NCBI RefSeq assembly: GCF_900114285.1
Contig: NZ_FOSN01000007.1
Span: 124,001 to 188,000 of the forward strand
Reading direction: 5' to 3'
DNA length: 64,000 nt
Origin: Methylocapsa palsarum
GTDB taxonomy: Bacteria; Pseudomonadota; Alphaproteobacteria; Rhizobiales; Beijerinckiaceae
The translations under genes were made by a program, and so were the position numbers. This document shows positions 26,382 to 35,043 of this stretch, one piece after another (positions within the stretch are counted from its first letter, which is position 1; each line of letters opens with the position of its first letter). The notes under the pieces are model-generated. The model was not told the DNA's origin. It saw nothing but the letters and a program-made list of their open reading frames with translations, and ran no database searches.

Positions 26382-26816
26382 ATGGCGTCCGAACTAGACC
26401 CCCAAACGCTCGAAAAGCTGAAAGCGGCGGCCGCGGCCGCGCGTCAGGCGGCCGACAGCGCCCAAGCCTATGCCGATCAGTTCGCGGCGGGCGCTCACGG
26501 CTTGAGCGGCGGCGCAATCGATCCGTTCATCTTTCGGGTGGCGATCTTCGCGCTGGCGGTCTTCGTCGGCTATTACGTCGTCTGGTCGGTGAAGCCGGCG
26601 CTGCATACGCCGCTGATGTCGGTCACCAACGCCATTTCGTCGGTCATCGTCGTCGGAGCCCTGCTTTCGGCCGGCGTCGAGGTGACCAGCGCGGACGACG
26701 GCGCGGGCACGGCGCGTTTCTATGGCTTCCTCGCCCTGATCCTCGCATCGGTCAATATTTTTGGCGGCTTCCTCGTGACCGAGCGCATGCTGTCCATGTT
26801 CAAGAAAAAGGGCTGA
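26382..26816 (+). CDS. pntAB: NAD(P) transhydrogenase subunit alpha part 2
   Basis: 144 residues. It forms part of the membrane domain II: a soluble Ala/Lys-rich N-terminus followed by three to four membrane spans including [36 protein letters not shown] and [33 protein letters not shown] precedes the ATG. It is 26 bases after pntAA and 4 bases before pntB. Confidence 0.92.
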   Translation: MASELDPQTLEKLKAAAAAARQAADSAQAYADQFAAGAHGLSGGAIDPFIFRVAIFALAVFVGYYVVWSVKPALHTPLMSVTNAISSVIVVGALLSAGVEVTSADDGAGTARFYGFLALILASVNIFGGFLVTERMLSMFKKKG

Positions 26817-26820
26817 ACCG

Positions 26821-28236
26821 ATGAACGCAAGTTTCGCAGCCCTGCTCTATCTCATCTCCGGCATTCTTTTCATTCTCGCCCTGCGCGGACTGGGTTCGCC
26901 TGAGACAGCCCGGGAAGGCAATCGCTTCGGCGTCATCGGCATGGCGATCGCCATCATCACGACGCTGCTGTACCAGTTTCCGGCCAGCTTCTTCTCGTTC
27001 TTCCTGGTGGTGGTCGGCATCGCGATCGGCGGCGCAATCGGCGTCTGGCGCGCGCGCACGATCAAAATGACGGAAATGCCGCAGCTGGTCGCGTTTTTCC
27101 ACGCGCTGGTCGGTCTCGCGGCTGTTCTTGTGGCGGCCAGCGCGCTCAACGCGCCAAAAGCTTTCGGCCTTGGGATTCCGGGCGGAATTCATGCCGGAAG
27201 CCTGCTTGAAATGGCGCTCGGCGCGGCGATCGGCGCGATCACCTTCACCGGCTCCATTATCGCCTACCTCAAACTCGACGGCAAAATGTCGGGCGCGCCG
27301 ATCATGCTGCCCAACCGGCACGTGATCAACATCGGCCTCGCCGCGCTGCTGTTCGTCTTCATCTTCGCCTTCATGATGACCGAAGGCCATTTCGTGTTCT
27401 GGCTAATCGCCCTGACGGCGTTCGCGCTCGGCGTGCTCGTCATCATTCCGATCGGCGGCGCCGACATGCCGGTCGTCATCTCCATGCTCAATTCCTATTC
27501 GGGCTGGGCGGCGGCGGCGGTCGGGTTCACGCTCGGAAACCTCGCCCTGATCATCACCGGCGCGCTCGTCGGCTCGTCCGGCGCGATCCTCTCCTACGTG
27601 ATGTGTAAGGGAATGAACCGGTCATTCATTTCCGTGATCCTTGGCGGCTTCGGCGGCGAAGTCGCGGCTCCCCCTCCGGGCGAAGCAGGCGAGGCCGGAA
27701 AAGAAACCCGTTCGGTTCAGCAGGCCACTCCGGAAGAGGCCGGCAAATTGCTGAAGGCGGCGAAGCGCGTCATCATCGTTCCCGGCTACGGTCTGGCGGT
27801 CGCGCAGGCGCAGCACGCGGTCCGCGAAATCGCCGACGTGCTGAAAAAGAACGGCGCCGACGTCAAATACGCGATCCATCCGGTCGCGGGGCGCATGCCC
27901 GGGCACATGAACGTCCTCCTCGCCGAGGCCAACGTTCCTTACGACGAAGTGTTCGAACTCGAGGAAATCAACCCCGAGTTCAAGGACGCGGACGTCGCCC
28001 TCGTCATCGGCGCGAACGACGTCACCAACCCCGCCGCCAAGACCGACACGGCGTCGCCGATCTACGGAATGCCGATCCTTGATGTCGAACTCGCCAAGGC
28101 GGTCCTCTTCGTCAAGCGCGGCATGGGTTCAGGATATGCGGGCGTCGAGAACGAATTGTTCTTCCGGCCCAACACGAAAATGCTCTTCGGCGACGCCAAG
28201 AAAGTGGCCGATTCCGTGCTCCGGGCGATGGAATAG
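26821..28236 (+). CDS. pntB: NAD(P) transhydrogenase subunit beta
   Basis: 471 residues: nine or so membrane spans, then the NADP(H)-binding domain III. Landmarks are GSIIAYLKLDGKMSG, MLNSYSGWAAAAVGF, MCKGMNRSFISVILGGFGG in the membrane part, and VPGYGLAVAQAQHAV, HPVAGRMPGHMNVLLAEANVPYD, IGANDVTNPAAKTD in domain III. The complex uses the proton gradient to reduce NADP+, an important NADPH source for formaldehyde assimilation. Confidence 0.95.
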   Translation: MNASFAALLYLISGILFILALRGLGSPETAREGNRFGVIGMAIAIITTLLYQFPASFFSFFLVVVGIAIGGAIGVWRARTIKMTEMPQLVAFFHALVGLAAVLVAASALNAPKAFGLGIPGGIHAGSLLEMALGAAIGAITFTGSIIAYLKLDGKMSGAPIMLPNRHVINIGLAALLFVFIFAFMMTEGHFVFWLIALTAFALGVLVIIPIGGADMPVVISMLNSYSGWAAAAVGFTLGNLALIITGALVGSSGAILSYVMCKGMNRSFISVILGGFGGEVAAPPPGEAGEAGKETRSVQQATPEEAGKLLKAAKRVIIVPGYGLAVAQAQHAVREIADVLKKNGADVKYAIHPVAGRMPGHMNVLLAEANVPYDEVFELEEINPEFKDADVALVIGANDVTNPAAKTDTASPIYGMPILDVELAKAVLFVKRGMGSGYAGVENELFFRPNTKMLFGDAKKVADSVLRAME

Positions 28237-28282
28237 GCGGACCCTGATCCGTGACCGCCCGGAATTGCGGGCGGTTGAGCTG

Positions 28283-28315
28283 AAAGCGCCGGGCGTTCCT
28301 CGTCCGGCGCTTTTT
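28283..28315 (+). terminator. Rho-independent terminator of the pnt operon
   Basis: AAAGCGCCGG and CCGGCGCTTTTT form a 10-bp stem with an 11-base loop, followed by a T run. A second smaller inverted repeat (ACCGCCCG...CGGGCGGT) precedes it at about 28254-28275. Confidence 0.88.
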
Positions 28316-28340
28316 CTTTGCCGCGCGCCGACGGGGCCCC

Positions 28341-29141
28341 TCAGTCTCCGCGCAGCAGGTCCAGCACTTGCCCATGAAGACCCGCGCCGCCGCAGGCGAC
28401 GATGTCGCCGCCCCCGGTCGCGCTGCCGCCGTCCCAGGTCGTCACAATCCCGCCGGCGCCCTCGATGATCGGGATGAGCGCGGCGATATCATACATTTGA
28501 AGGCCCGATTCGACGACGCAATCGGCGTGGCCCGCGGCGAGCATCGCGAAGGCGTAGCAATCGCCGCCATAGCGCGACAGCCGCGCCCTTGCCTCGACCC
28601 GGCGGAACGCCTCGAGCTTCTCCGGTTGGAACAGCAGCGGAGAGGTCGTAATAATCGTCGCCTGCCCAAGATCGTCGCAGATCCGCGCCGAAAGCTTGCG
28701 CTCCGTCCATTTGTGATCCGGGCCGAACCCGCGCCAGATCGCGCTCTCGCCGTCTCCGATAAAACGCTCCCGCGTGAAAGGCTGAACCATCACGCCATAA
28801 GTCGGCCGTCCTCGATGCAGCAGTCCGATCAGAACGCCCCATGTCGGCAGACCGGCGATAAAGCTCTTCGTTCCGTCGATGGGATCGAGCACCCAGACGT
28901 AGTCGGCGTCGGCCCGGATCGAACCGAATTCCTCACCGATGATTCCGTGATTTGGAAAGGTGTCCTGGATCACCCGGCGCAACGCCGCCTCGGCGGCGTG
29001 ATCCGCCTCCGTCACCGGATCGAACATCCCGCCGACGTTTTTGTCTTTTGAGCCAAGAGAAGTGCGGAAAAACGGCAGGATCGTCGCGCTGGCGAGGTCG
29101 GCGAGTCGTTCCACGAAGGCGGTGAAGTCCACGGCTGTCAT
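28341..29141 (-). CDS. hisN: Inositol-monophosphatase family histidinol-phosphatase
   Basis: 266 residues. Metal-binding motifs of the IMPase family: GEEFG, the WVLDPIDGTKSFI box and the C-terminal YDIAALIPIIEGAGGIVT. The GTKSFIAGLPTWG pattern matches alphaproteobacterial HisN, which dephosphorylates histidinol phosphate in histidine synthesis; SuhB-like inositol phosphatases are the alternative. A suhB/mmgR-type sRNA lies upstream on the opposite strand, as in relatives. Confidence 0.85.
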   Translation of the reverse strand: MTAVDFTAFVERLADLASATILPFFRTSLGSKDKNVGGMFDPVTEADHAAEAALRRVIQDTFPNHGIIGEEFGSIRADADYVWVLDPIDGTKSFIAGLPTWGVLIGLLHRGRPTYGVMVQPFTRERFIGDGESAIWRGFGPDHKWTERKLSARICDDLGQATIITTSPLLFQPEKLEAFRRVEARARLSRYGGDCYAFAMLAAGHADCVVESGLQMYDIAALIPIIEGAGGIVTTWDGGSATGGGDIVACGGAGLHGQVLDLLRGD

Positions 29142-29390
29142 TCAGGGCCTTCTCAGAAGGTCAAAGGCCATGCGCAAGGGCGGCCGTAGCGTTAGCTAAG
29201 GCAAAGCGCGATTGATTACAATCGCGCGAAGACGGCGACGAAGGAACTCCCCCAATGGGCTTGGGCCCGCTCGCGCTCTTCGAGAAAAATATAAATCAGA
29301 ACATTGAGTTAGGCTTTATTGAGGAAAGTTCCCAAAAAAATAGGTCAGCGCCTCTTGCTTTTTGTGCGACGCACGTGCATATTATTGCGG

Positions 29391-29490
29391 TGCGGCAACG
29401 ATGTTGTCGCCGATGCCCTCCTTGGGCGTTTCCTCCCTTGACTTGGGCCGCTTGTGGCAACGCAGGCGGCCCCTTTATTTTCAGAGCCTC
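29391..29490 (+). ncRNA. mmgR: suhB/mmgR (alpha-r8) family trans-acting sRNA
   Basis: The segment contains an upstream stem (GGCAACGATGTTGTCGCC), then CCTCCTTGGGCGTTTCCTCCC and GACTTGGGCCGC, and closes with a GGGCCGC...GCGGCCC stem followed by CTTTATTTTC. That order is the conserved core of the suhB/mmgR sRNA family, known from Agrobacterium and Sinorhizobium. A TTGCTT (29355) and TATTAT (29380) pair lies upstream. It sits next to an inositol-monophosphatase-family gene, the location that named the family. MmgR limits PHB accumulation in Sinorhizobium meliloti. Ends are approximate. Confidence 0.75.
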
Positions 29491-29949
29491 GCTATTCAAG
29501 GCCCTTCTAATCTTCCGGCCCCTGTACACTTCACGGCCTATCATCCGACTTATCGCTTGGTCTTATCGCCAAAAGGGAACGATAGATTTGCGGGAGAGGT
29601 CCCAACGAGAGCCGTAGGTAGAGCAGTTCAAGGACGGTTTCGGTTTCTTTTTTGTCTTTTCATACAAGGTTTCCCCGGTAGAGAAAACCCCGACGCAAGA
29701 ATTATTGGCGAGAGCGGAAGGCCAGCGCGTGTGAAAGCCACGCTTCAGCTTGCCTATCGAATTTGCAAAGTGATCAATACACCCCTTGTTTTGATCCGCT
29801 TGTGGTCATATGATGGATGGTGTCGTGTTTTTGCCGACGGCTAGGCCCCGCATTTGTTTGCGTCTGCTGACGACCTCCTCCTTAAAACAACGATGCAACC
29901 GGCGTCAGCTTAGTTTGGCGTCTATTTTTTTCGACTCAAGGATAGCCTA
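29491..29949 (+). other. Gene-poor stretch and leader of the cold-shock gene
   Basis: 459 bases with no gene that I can support, and lower GC than the surroundings. The last 100 bases before the csp ATG are rich in short T runs and end with AAGGATAGCCTA as ribosome binding site. Cold-shock genes in other bacteria have long structured leaders; whether this one does cannot be decided by eye. Confidence 0.4.
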
Positions 29950-30159
29950 ATGACTACGGGAACTGTGAAGTGGTTTAATCCGGACAAAGGATACGGCTTC
30001 ATTCAGCCAGACGATGGCGGCAAGGACGTGTTCGTTCACATCAGCGCGGTGGAGCAATCCGGCCTGCGTCACCTTCAAGAAGGCCAGAAGATCAACTACG
30101 AAGTGATCGCTGACAAGCGTACGGGCAAGTCTTCAGCCGGCAACCTTCGCGCGGCTTGA
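29950..30159 (+). CDS. cspA: CspA-family cold-shock protein
   Basis: 69 residues, one cold-shock domain: [17 protein letters not shown] (RNP1) and VFVHISAVE (RNP2). It binds single-stranded nucleic acid and melts mRNA structure at low temperature or during stationary phase. Length and both motifs are canonical. A clear terminator follows 22 bases after the stop. Confidence 0.95.
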   Translation: MTTGTVKWFNPDKGYGFIQPDDGGKDVFVHISAVEQSGLRHLQEGQKINYEVIADKRTGKSSAGNLRAA

Positions 30160-30181
30160 ACCTAGACCTTCGCACACTATG

Positions 30182-30209
30182 GCCCTGGCGGTAATGCCGG
30201 GGCTTTTTT
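30182..30209 (+). terminator. Rho-independent terminator of cspA
   Basis: GCCCTGGC (30182-30189) pairs with GCCGGGGC (30196-30203) around a 6-base loop, followed by TTTTTT. Confidence 0.9.
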
Positions 30210-30286
30210 GTTTCCGGACCTCTTCAGCTCCGGGCCTCTTCACCTTCCGGACATCCTCGGCCCCTGTTCGCCTTCGGGAACCTGCT

Positions 30287-31612
30287 TTAAGAAGTGATCC
30301 GCGTGATCAGAGGATGCGCGGCAAGGGCTGATGGCTCGTCCGCGACGCGGTAGGCACCGGCGATCATTTCCGCAGCGGCGGCGGCGGCGGCCTCATCGCA
30401 TGCGTGCGCCATGCAGATCGGCGCGTTTTCGTCCACGAAGGCTCCGATCCGCGCGAGCATGCTGAGCCCCACGCTGGGATCGATGGCCGCGCCGGCGGCG
30501 CGCCGGCCGCCGCCAAGATGAACCACGCAAAGACCGAGCGCGCGAACGTCGATTGCAACGACATGCCCCCGCCGGCGGGGATAAACCGGGCGGATCACCG
30601 CTGCGGGTGTAAGATGCGCGCGCGGCCGCTCCATAAGGTCGGAAGGCGCGCCCAGCGCCGACGCCATTTTTCCGAAACGCTCCGCCGCGGCGCCGCTGGC
30701 GATCGCTTTTTGCAGAGAGCGTGCGGCTTCATCGGCCCCAAGGGTCTTGTCCGCGAGCCGCAGCATCTCGACGCCCAGTTGAAGCACGACCTCCTGGAGA
30801 CGCGGGTCCGTCCTGGTTCCGGTCAGGAAATCGATCGCCGCCATGACTTCAAGCGCATTTCCCGCGGAGGATGCGAGCGGTTCGTTCATATCGGTGACCA
30901 GAACCCTGACCGGGAGCCCCAGCCGCGCGCCGACCTCAAGGAGCGAACCGACCAGCTCGCGCGCGTCATCAGGGGACGGCAAAAAGGCCCCGGAGCCCGT
31001 CTTGACGTCGAGGACGAGGCCTTCCAGACCAGCGGCGAGTTTTTTTGACAGAATGGACGCGGTGATGAGCGGGATCGACTCGACCGTGGCGGTGACGTCA
31101 CGGATTGCGTAAAGCTTCCGGTCCGCGGGCGCCAGATCCGCCGTCTGGCCGATGATGGCGCAGCCGCAGCGGCGTACGACATCGATGAAACGTTCCTTTC
31201 CGGGCTGCGTCGTGTAGCCCGGAATTGACTCCAGTTTGTCGATGGTGCCGCCGGTGTGGCCGAGGCCGCGGCCCGCGATCATGGGCACGTAAAGGCCGCA
31301 AGCCGCCGCCGCAGGGGCTAGGATGAGGCTCACAAGGTCGCCGACTCCGCCGGTCGAATGCTTGTCTATGGCGGGGCCCGGCAATTTCGCTGCACGCCAG
31401 TCGAGCAGCGTTCCAGACCGCGCCATCGCGAGCGTCAGGGCGGCGCATTCGTCGCGATCCATCCCATTGAAGAAGATCGCCATCGCCAGAGCGGACGCCT
31501 GGGCGTCGCTGACCGATCCATTGGTCAGACCGCGAACGAAGGCTTCGATCTCTTCCGCGCGCAGAGGTGCGCCGCCGCGTTTGCGGCGAATGATCTCCTG
31601 CGGCAAGATCAT
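30287..31612 (-). CDS. deoA: Thymidine phosphorylase
   Basis: 441 residues. It cleaves thymidine with phosphate to thymine and deoxyribose-1-phosphate. Family motifs: QEIIRRKRGGAPL at the start, DKHSTGGVGD (phosphate and substrate binding), MIAGRGLGHTGGTIDKLE, and LVLDVKTGSGAF. Length is typical of DeoA. It lies 67 bases downstream of cytidine deaminase on the same strand, making a nucleoside-salvage pair. Confidence 0.94.
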   Translation of the reverse strand: MILPQEIIRRKRGGAPLRAEEIEAFVRGLTNGSVSDAQASALAMAIFFNGMDRDECAALTLAMARSGTLLDWRAAKLPGPAIDKHSTGGVGDLVSLILAPAAAACGLYVPMIAGRGLGHTGGTIDKLESIPGYTTQPGKERFIDVVRRCGCAIIGQTADLAPADRKLYAIRDVTATVESIPLITASILSKKLAAGLEGLVLDVKTGSGAFLPSPDDARELVGSLLEVGARLGLPVRVLVTDMNEPLASSAGNALEVMAAIDFLTGTRTDPRLQEVVLQLGVEMLRLADKTLGADEAARSLQKAIASGAAAERFGKMASALGAPSDLMERPRAHLTPAAVIRPVYPRRRGHVVAIDVRALGLCVVHLGGGRRAAGAAIDPSVGLSMLARIGAFVDENAPICMAHACDEAAAAAAAEMIAGAYRVADEPSALAAHPLITRITS

Positions 31613-31679
31613 TTACGAAAGATTCTCACGACGCCAACCCAAAAGTGTTTTGTGCATGAACTGGCTGAAGCCAACTGCC

Positions 31680-32087
31680 TCATGGCGAGACTTTTCCGAC
31701 GCTTGGTCCAAAGGCATAGGGCAGGAGTTGGTCGAGCGTGAAACTCGCGCGTAATCCGTCGAGGCCGGCGACATGAATTTTGGCATCCGCAGCGGCGAAC
31801 TCGCGGATTCTCTGGCGGCAAGCGCCGCAGGGCGTCACCAGCGCCTCGCCGTCGGCGACAATGAGGATTTCAAAAATGAGCCGTTCCCCGGCGAGCGCCA
31901 TGGCGGAAATCGCGCTGGCCTCCGCGCAGGTTCCCACAGGATAGGAGGCATTCTCAACGTTAGCGCCAGAAAAAACCGCGCCAGACCGTGTGCGAAGCGA
32001 GGCGCCCACGGCAAAACCCGAATAGGGCGCGTATGCGTTGGCCCGCGCCGCCATCGCGGCGGAAAAAAGCTGATCCAAGCTGTTCAT
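31680..32087 (-). CDS. cdd: Cytidine deaminase
   Basis: 135 residues. Zinc ligands and catalytic Glu are in the CAEASAIS segment (C-A-E) and the PCGACRQ segment; the N-terminal YAPYSGFAVGASL and the FSGANVENAS motif are also present. It deaminates (deoxy)cytidine to (deoxy)uridine. The start MNSLDQLF at 32087 is preferred; a longer frame to 32126 has no ribosome binding site. Upstream partner of deoA. Confidence 0.92.
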   Translation of the reverse strand: MNSLDQLFSAAMAARANAYAPYSGFAVGASLRTRSGAVFSGANVENASYPVGTCAEASAISAMALAGERLIFEILIVADGEALVTPCGACRQRIREFAAADAKIHVAGLDGLRASFTLDQLLPYAFGPSVGKVSP

Positions 32088-32308
32088 CGTGATTTCACGG
32101 CCGCCGCTCAAGGGCTTCCAGCGCAACCCTCACGGTCCTAAACGGCCCGCACGATGAGTGTCAATCAATCACAAAGACCGCCGCAGTTCTTCGCGGCCGT
32201 AGTTGAGCGAGAATATCTGCGCGACGAGAGGGAGAGAGCGGCGCGGACAAAGCCGCTTGCCGCCGCTCCACGACTCCCGATCCTCAAACAGCGCCAAGGG
32301 CGTTGAGG

Positions 32309-32602
32309 TCAGGCTTCGCTCGTCGCCTTGCGAGGACCACCGTGCGAAGCATGACCGCCTTTGCGGCCGGCCTCGGAGGCGAGCGTGTGATTGCGGGAAA
32401 AGCTGCGCTTGTTCGGGTTGACGCTCTGCCCGCCCTTGCGGCCGGCTTCCGCGGCCAAGCCGGGATTTTGCGAGAAACTCCGCTTTTCGTGCGGAACGCT
32501 CTCGCCGCCCTTGCGCGCGATGGCTCTCTGCTTTTCCGGATCCATTGACGCAAAGCCGCGAGTAGAGGTCGAGGACTTTTTGGTCTCTGTTGCAGCGCTC
32601 AT
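32309..32602 (-). CDS. KGG-repeat stress protein (YciG-like)
   Basis: 97 residues, strongly basic, with three copies of the KGG motif: ARKGGESV, GRKGGQSV and GRKGGHASH, separated by conserved EKRSFSQNP / NKRSFSRNH segments. This is the stress-induced acidophilic repeat family, hydrophilic proteins induced by general stress or stationary phase and of unknown mechanism. The ATG at 32602 has GAGAAAG before it. It lies alone, transcribed away from the gene at 32747. Confidence 0.85.
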   Translation of the reverse strand: MSAATETKKSSTSTRGFASMDPEKQRAIARKGGESVPHEKRSFSQNPGLAAEAGRKGGQSVNPNKRSFSRNHTLASEAGRKGGHASHGGPRKATSEA

Positions 32603-32746
32603 GATCATCTTTCTCATGACAAGTTATCACATGCGCTGATAATGATTTGCCCCGGTAAAGGTTGCAGGATTTTCTTCAAGTTCCCGTGAGCGAATGTTTG
32701 ATTTTTTGCCGGGACAACGTTTCCAAAAGAATACTTGTTAGAATGA

Positions 32747-33028
32747 TTAAAAGCCGACGCCGAGAAGAATGAAGCCGGGACAGGCCAACGAACTGCATTC
32801 GGGGCGTCCGGGAGAGAGCTGCATCGACCGCGAAGGCGTTTGGATACGCGCCGCGCGCCAGCGCAAATGAGTAGGCGGACCCGACCGCGGCAATCTCTGT
32901 AAACCTGAGTGAAACCAATAGCTTATCTGCTGATCGACGTCGGCTCGCTCGCCTCCGGTTTCGGCGCGGCACAGCGGCGCCGAAAGTGTCAGGATCGCCG
33001 CCAGCATCACTTTCTTCGCCGTTCTCAT
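32747..33028 (-). CDS. Small exported protein, possibly frameshifted
   Basis: 93 residues from MRTAKKVMLAAILTLSAPL with a clear signal peptide (cleavage near CRA-ET). The mature part (ERADVDQQISYWFHSG) reads as coding at first and then becomes Arg/Pro/Ser-rich. A neighbouring frame (32676-32972) takes over with a smoother composition (FTEIAAVGSAYSFALA), which would be consistent with a frameshift around 32900. Unknown family. Confidence 0.4.
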   Translation of the reverse strand: MRTAKKVMLAAILTLSAPLCRAETGGERADVDQQISYWFHSGLQRLPRSGPPTHLRWRAARIQTPSRSMQLSPGRPECSSLACPGFILLGVGF

Positions 33029-33267
33029 TGTCAATTCAAATCACCTTCTCACAAATGCGCCGACGGGCGCTGGTCCGCGCTTTTTCTTTCGTATCCCCCA
33101 AATGGGGGTTCTCATTATTTTCCGGTAAAGAATTTTTGTTTTGCGATGCAGAATTAAACTTGTGCAGCGCCGCATAAGCTTTGCCGCCACCGCGCCTGAT
33201 GAACTAGCCAAAAATTCAGCGGATTTTATGGCGTCACATCATACGCGCCGACACCGGGAGAACGGCG

Positions 33268-33993
33268 TCAGCCGGCGCTGATCGCCGCCTTGTCCGCGAA
33301 GATGCGGATCGCGCCTGCCGTCTCGATGCGGGCGGCGGGAAGAGAAAGATCGCCGCCGAGCACGCACGAGAGAATTTCTCTTTTCCCTGCGCCCGCGACG
33401 AGGAACAGGATATTTCTGCTCGAGCCCAGAACGGGATAAGTCTGCGTAATGCGCGGCTCCGGCTTCACCCCGACGACAGAGACGACCCAGGCGCGCCGCT
33501 CCTCGAGCGCGGACGAGCCGGGAAACAGCGACGCCGTATGTCCGTCATCGCCCAGACCAAGCAGGGTCACGTCGAACAGCGGCCGTTCGGGATCAATGGA
33601 TCGGCTTCCATAATAGTCTTGAAGAGCCGCGGCATAAAGATCCGCCGCCTCTTGCGGCGAATCTGCATCGGTTCGGATCGCATGGACCTGCGCCGCCGGA
33701 ATCGGCACATGCGCGATCATCGCGTCAAAAGCCATCTTGTAATTGCTGTCCGGATTCGAATGCGGAACGAACCGCTCGTCGCCCCAGAAGAGATGCGCTT
33801 TGCGCCAATCGATCCGGCCGCGCAATTCGGCGCCGCCCAAAAGCTCATAGACCCGCTTCGGGGTCGATCCGCCGGACAGGTTGAGGCTCCACCGCTCGCC
33901 CGCCAGCGCAGCTTGCGTCGTCAGCCAGATCGCGGCCCGTTCGGCCATTTCCTCGGCGTTCTCGGCGACGTCGACGAACGGGCCGGGAATCAT
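33268..33993 (-). CDS. pgl: 6-phosphogluconolactonase
   Basis: 241 residues of the DevB/Pgl type. LNLSGGSTPKRVYELL near the N-terminus, FWGDERFVPHSNPDSNYKMA and LLGLGDDGHTASLFPGS are the sugar-phosphate and catalytic motifs. It hydrolyses 6-phosphogluconolactone in the oxidative pentose-phosphate or Entner-Doudoroff route. It is last in the tkt-gnd-pgl set, 30 bases after gnd. Confidence 0.94.
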   Translation of the reverse strand: MIPGPFVDVAENAEEMAERAAIWLTTQAALAGERWSLNLSGGSTPKRVYELLGGAELRGRIDWRKAHLFWGDERFVPHSNPDSNYKMAFDAMIAHVPIPAAQVHAIRTDADSPQEAADLYAAALQDYYGSRSIDPERPLFDVTLLGLGDDGHTASLFPGSSALEERRAWVVSVVGVKPEPRITQTYPVLGSSRNILFLVAGAGKREILSCVLGGDLSLPAARIETAGAIRIFADKAAISAG

Positions 33994-34023
33994 GGCGCTA
34001 AAATCCCGCGCACGAAATCTTCG

Positions 34024-35007
34024 CTAACCGGAAGCCGGCGGTTCGACATGGCCGCCGAACTTGAAGCGCATCGCCGACAACAGCTTGTCTGCGAATGTAT
34101 GGTCCTGGCGCGAGCGGAATCGCGCGAAAAGCGACGCGGCGAGCACGTTGACGGGCGTCGATTCCTCGATCGCCGCCTCCACCGTCCACCGCCCCTCGCC
34201 CGAATCTTCCACCGCGCCAGTGAAATTCGAGAGATTGGCGTCCTCGGCCAGCGCCATCGCGCTGAGATCGAGCAGCCAGGAGGACACGACGCTGCCGCGC
34301 CGCCAGACTTCCGCGATGTCGGCGAGATCGAGCGTAAACCGCTCCGCTTCGGGCAGTTTGGGGCTGGACTTGCCGCGCAGAATGTCGAACCCCTCGGCAT
34401 AGGCCTGCATCAGGCCGTATTCGATGCCGTTGTGGATCATTTTGACGAAATGCCCCGCCCCGGCTGGCCCGGCGTGAATATATCCCTGCTCCGCGCGCGG
34501 ATCGCGGTTCGCGCGGCCTGGAGTCGCCTCGATGGCTCCTCGGCCAGGCGCAAGCGCCTTGAAAATGGGGTCGAGCCGATCGACCGCCGTCTTTTCGCCG
34601 CCGATCATCAGGCAATAGCCGCGCTCGAAGCCCCATATGCCGCCGGAGGTTCCGACATCGATATAGGCCAGCCCCTTATCCCGGCAGACTTGGGCGCGGC
34701 GGATGTCGTCCTTGTAGAACGTATTGCCGCCGTCGATGACGCAATCGCCCTCAACGAGCAATTCCTGCAATTGCGCGACCGTCGACTCGGTGATCTCGCC
34801 GGCGGGAAGCATGACCCAGACCGCCCGCGGGGGCGTCAATTTGGCGACAAGATCGGACAGGCCGGACGCGCCGGTCATCCCCTCGCGGACGAATTCGGCG
34901 ATCGTCTCCTGGCTGCGGGTGTAAACGACGCACTCATGCCCGGCGCGATAGATGCGCTTCGCCATATTGCCGCCCATCCGGCCAAGGCCGACCATCCCTA
35001 TTTGCAT
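34024..35007 (-). CDS. gnd: 6-phosphogluconate dehydrogenase, short decarboxylating type
   Basis: 327 residues, the length of the GndA-like (often NAD-preferring) class rather than the 470-residue enzyme. The Rossmann loop is GLGRMGGNM, the substrate segment is [10 protein letters not shown] and the catalytic lysine/asparagine motif is [17 protein letters not shown]. It makes ribulose-5-phosphate, CO2 and reduced nicotinamide. Cofactor choice cannot be fixed by eye; VYTRSQE, without the positive pair that binds the NADP phosphate, leans towards NAD. Confidence 0.93.
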   Translation of the reverse strand: MQIGMVGLGRMGGNMAKRIYRAGHECVVYTRSQETIAEFVREGMTGASGLSDLVAKLTPPRAVWVMLPAGEITESTVAQLQELLVEGDCVIDGGNTFYKDDIRRAQVCRDKGLAYIDVGTSGGIWGFERGYCLMIGGEKTAVDRLDPIFKALAPGRGAIEATPGRANRDPRAEQGYIHAGPAGAGHFVKMIHNGIEYGLMQAYAEGFDILRGKSSPKLPEAERFTLDLADIAEVWRRGSVVSSWLLDLSAMALAEDANLSNFTGAVEDSGEGRWTVEAAIEESTPVNVLAASLFARFRSRQDHTFADKLLSAMRFKFGGHVEPPASG

Positions 35008-35043
35008 CGCAGGACCTCGTTCGGCGTCGGAATTCGCGGCGCG

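Noticed and set aside
29362-29844. A 160-codon open frame on the plus strand
   Set aside because: It overlaps the suhB/mmgR-like sRNA, lacks a ribosome binding site and has no protein-like pattern.
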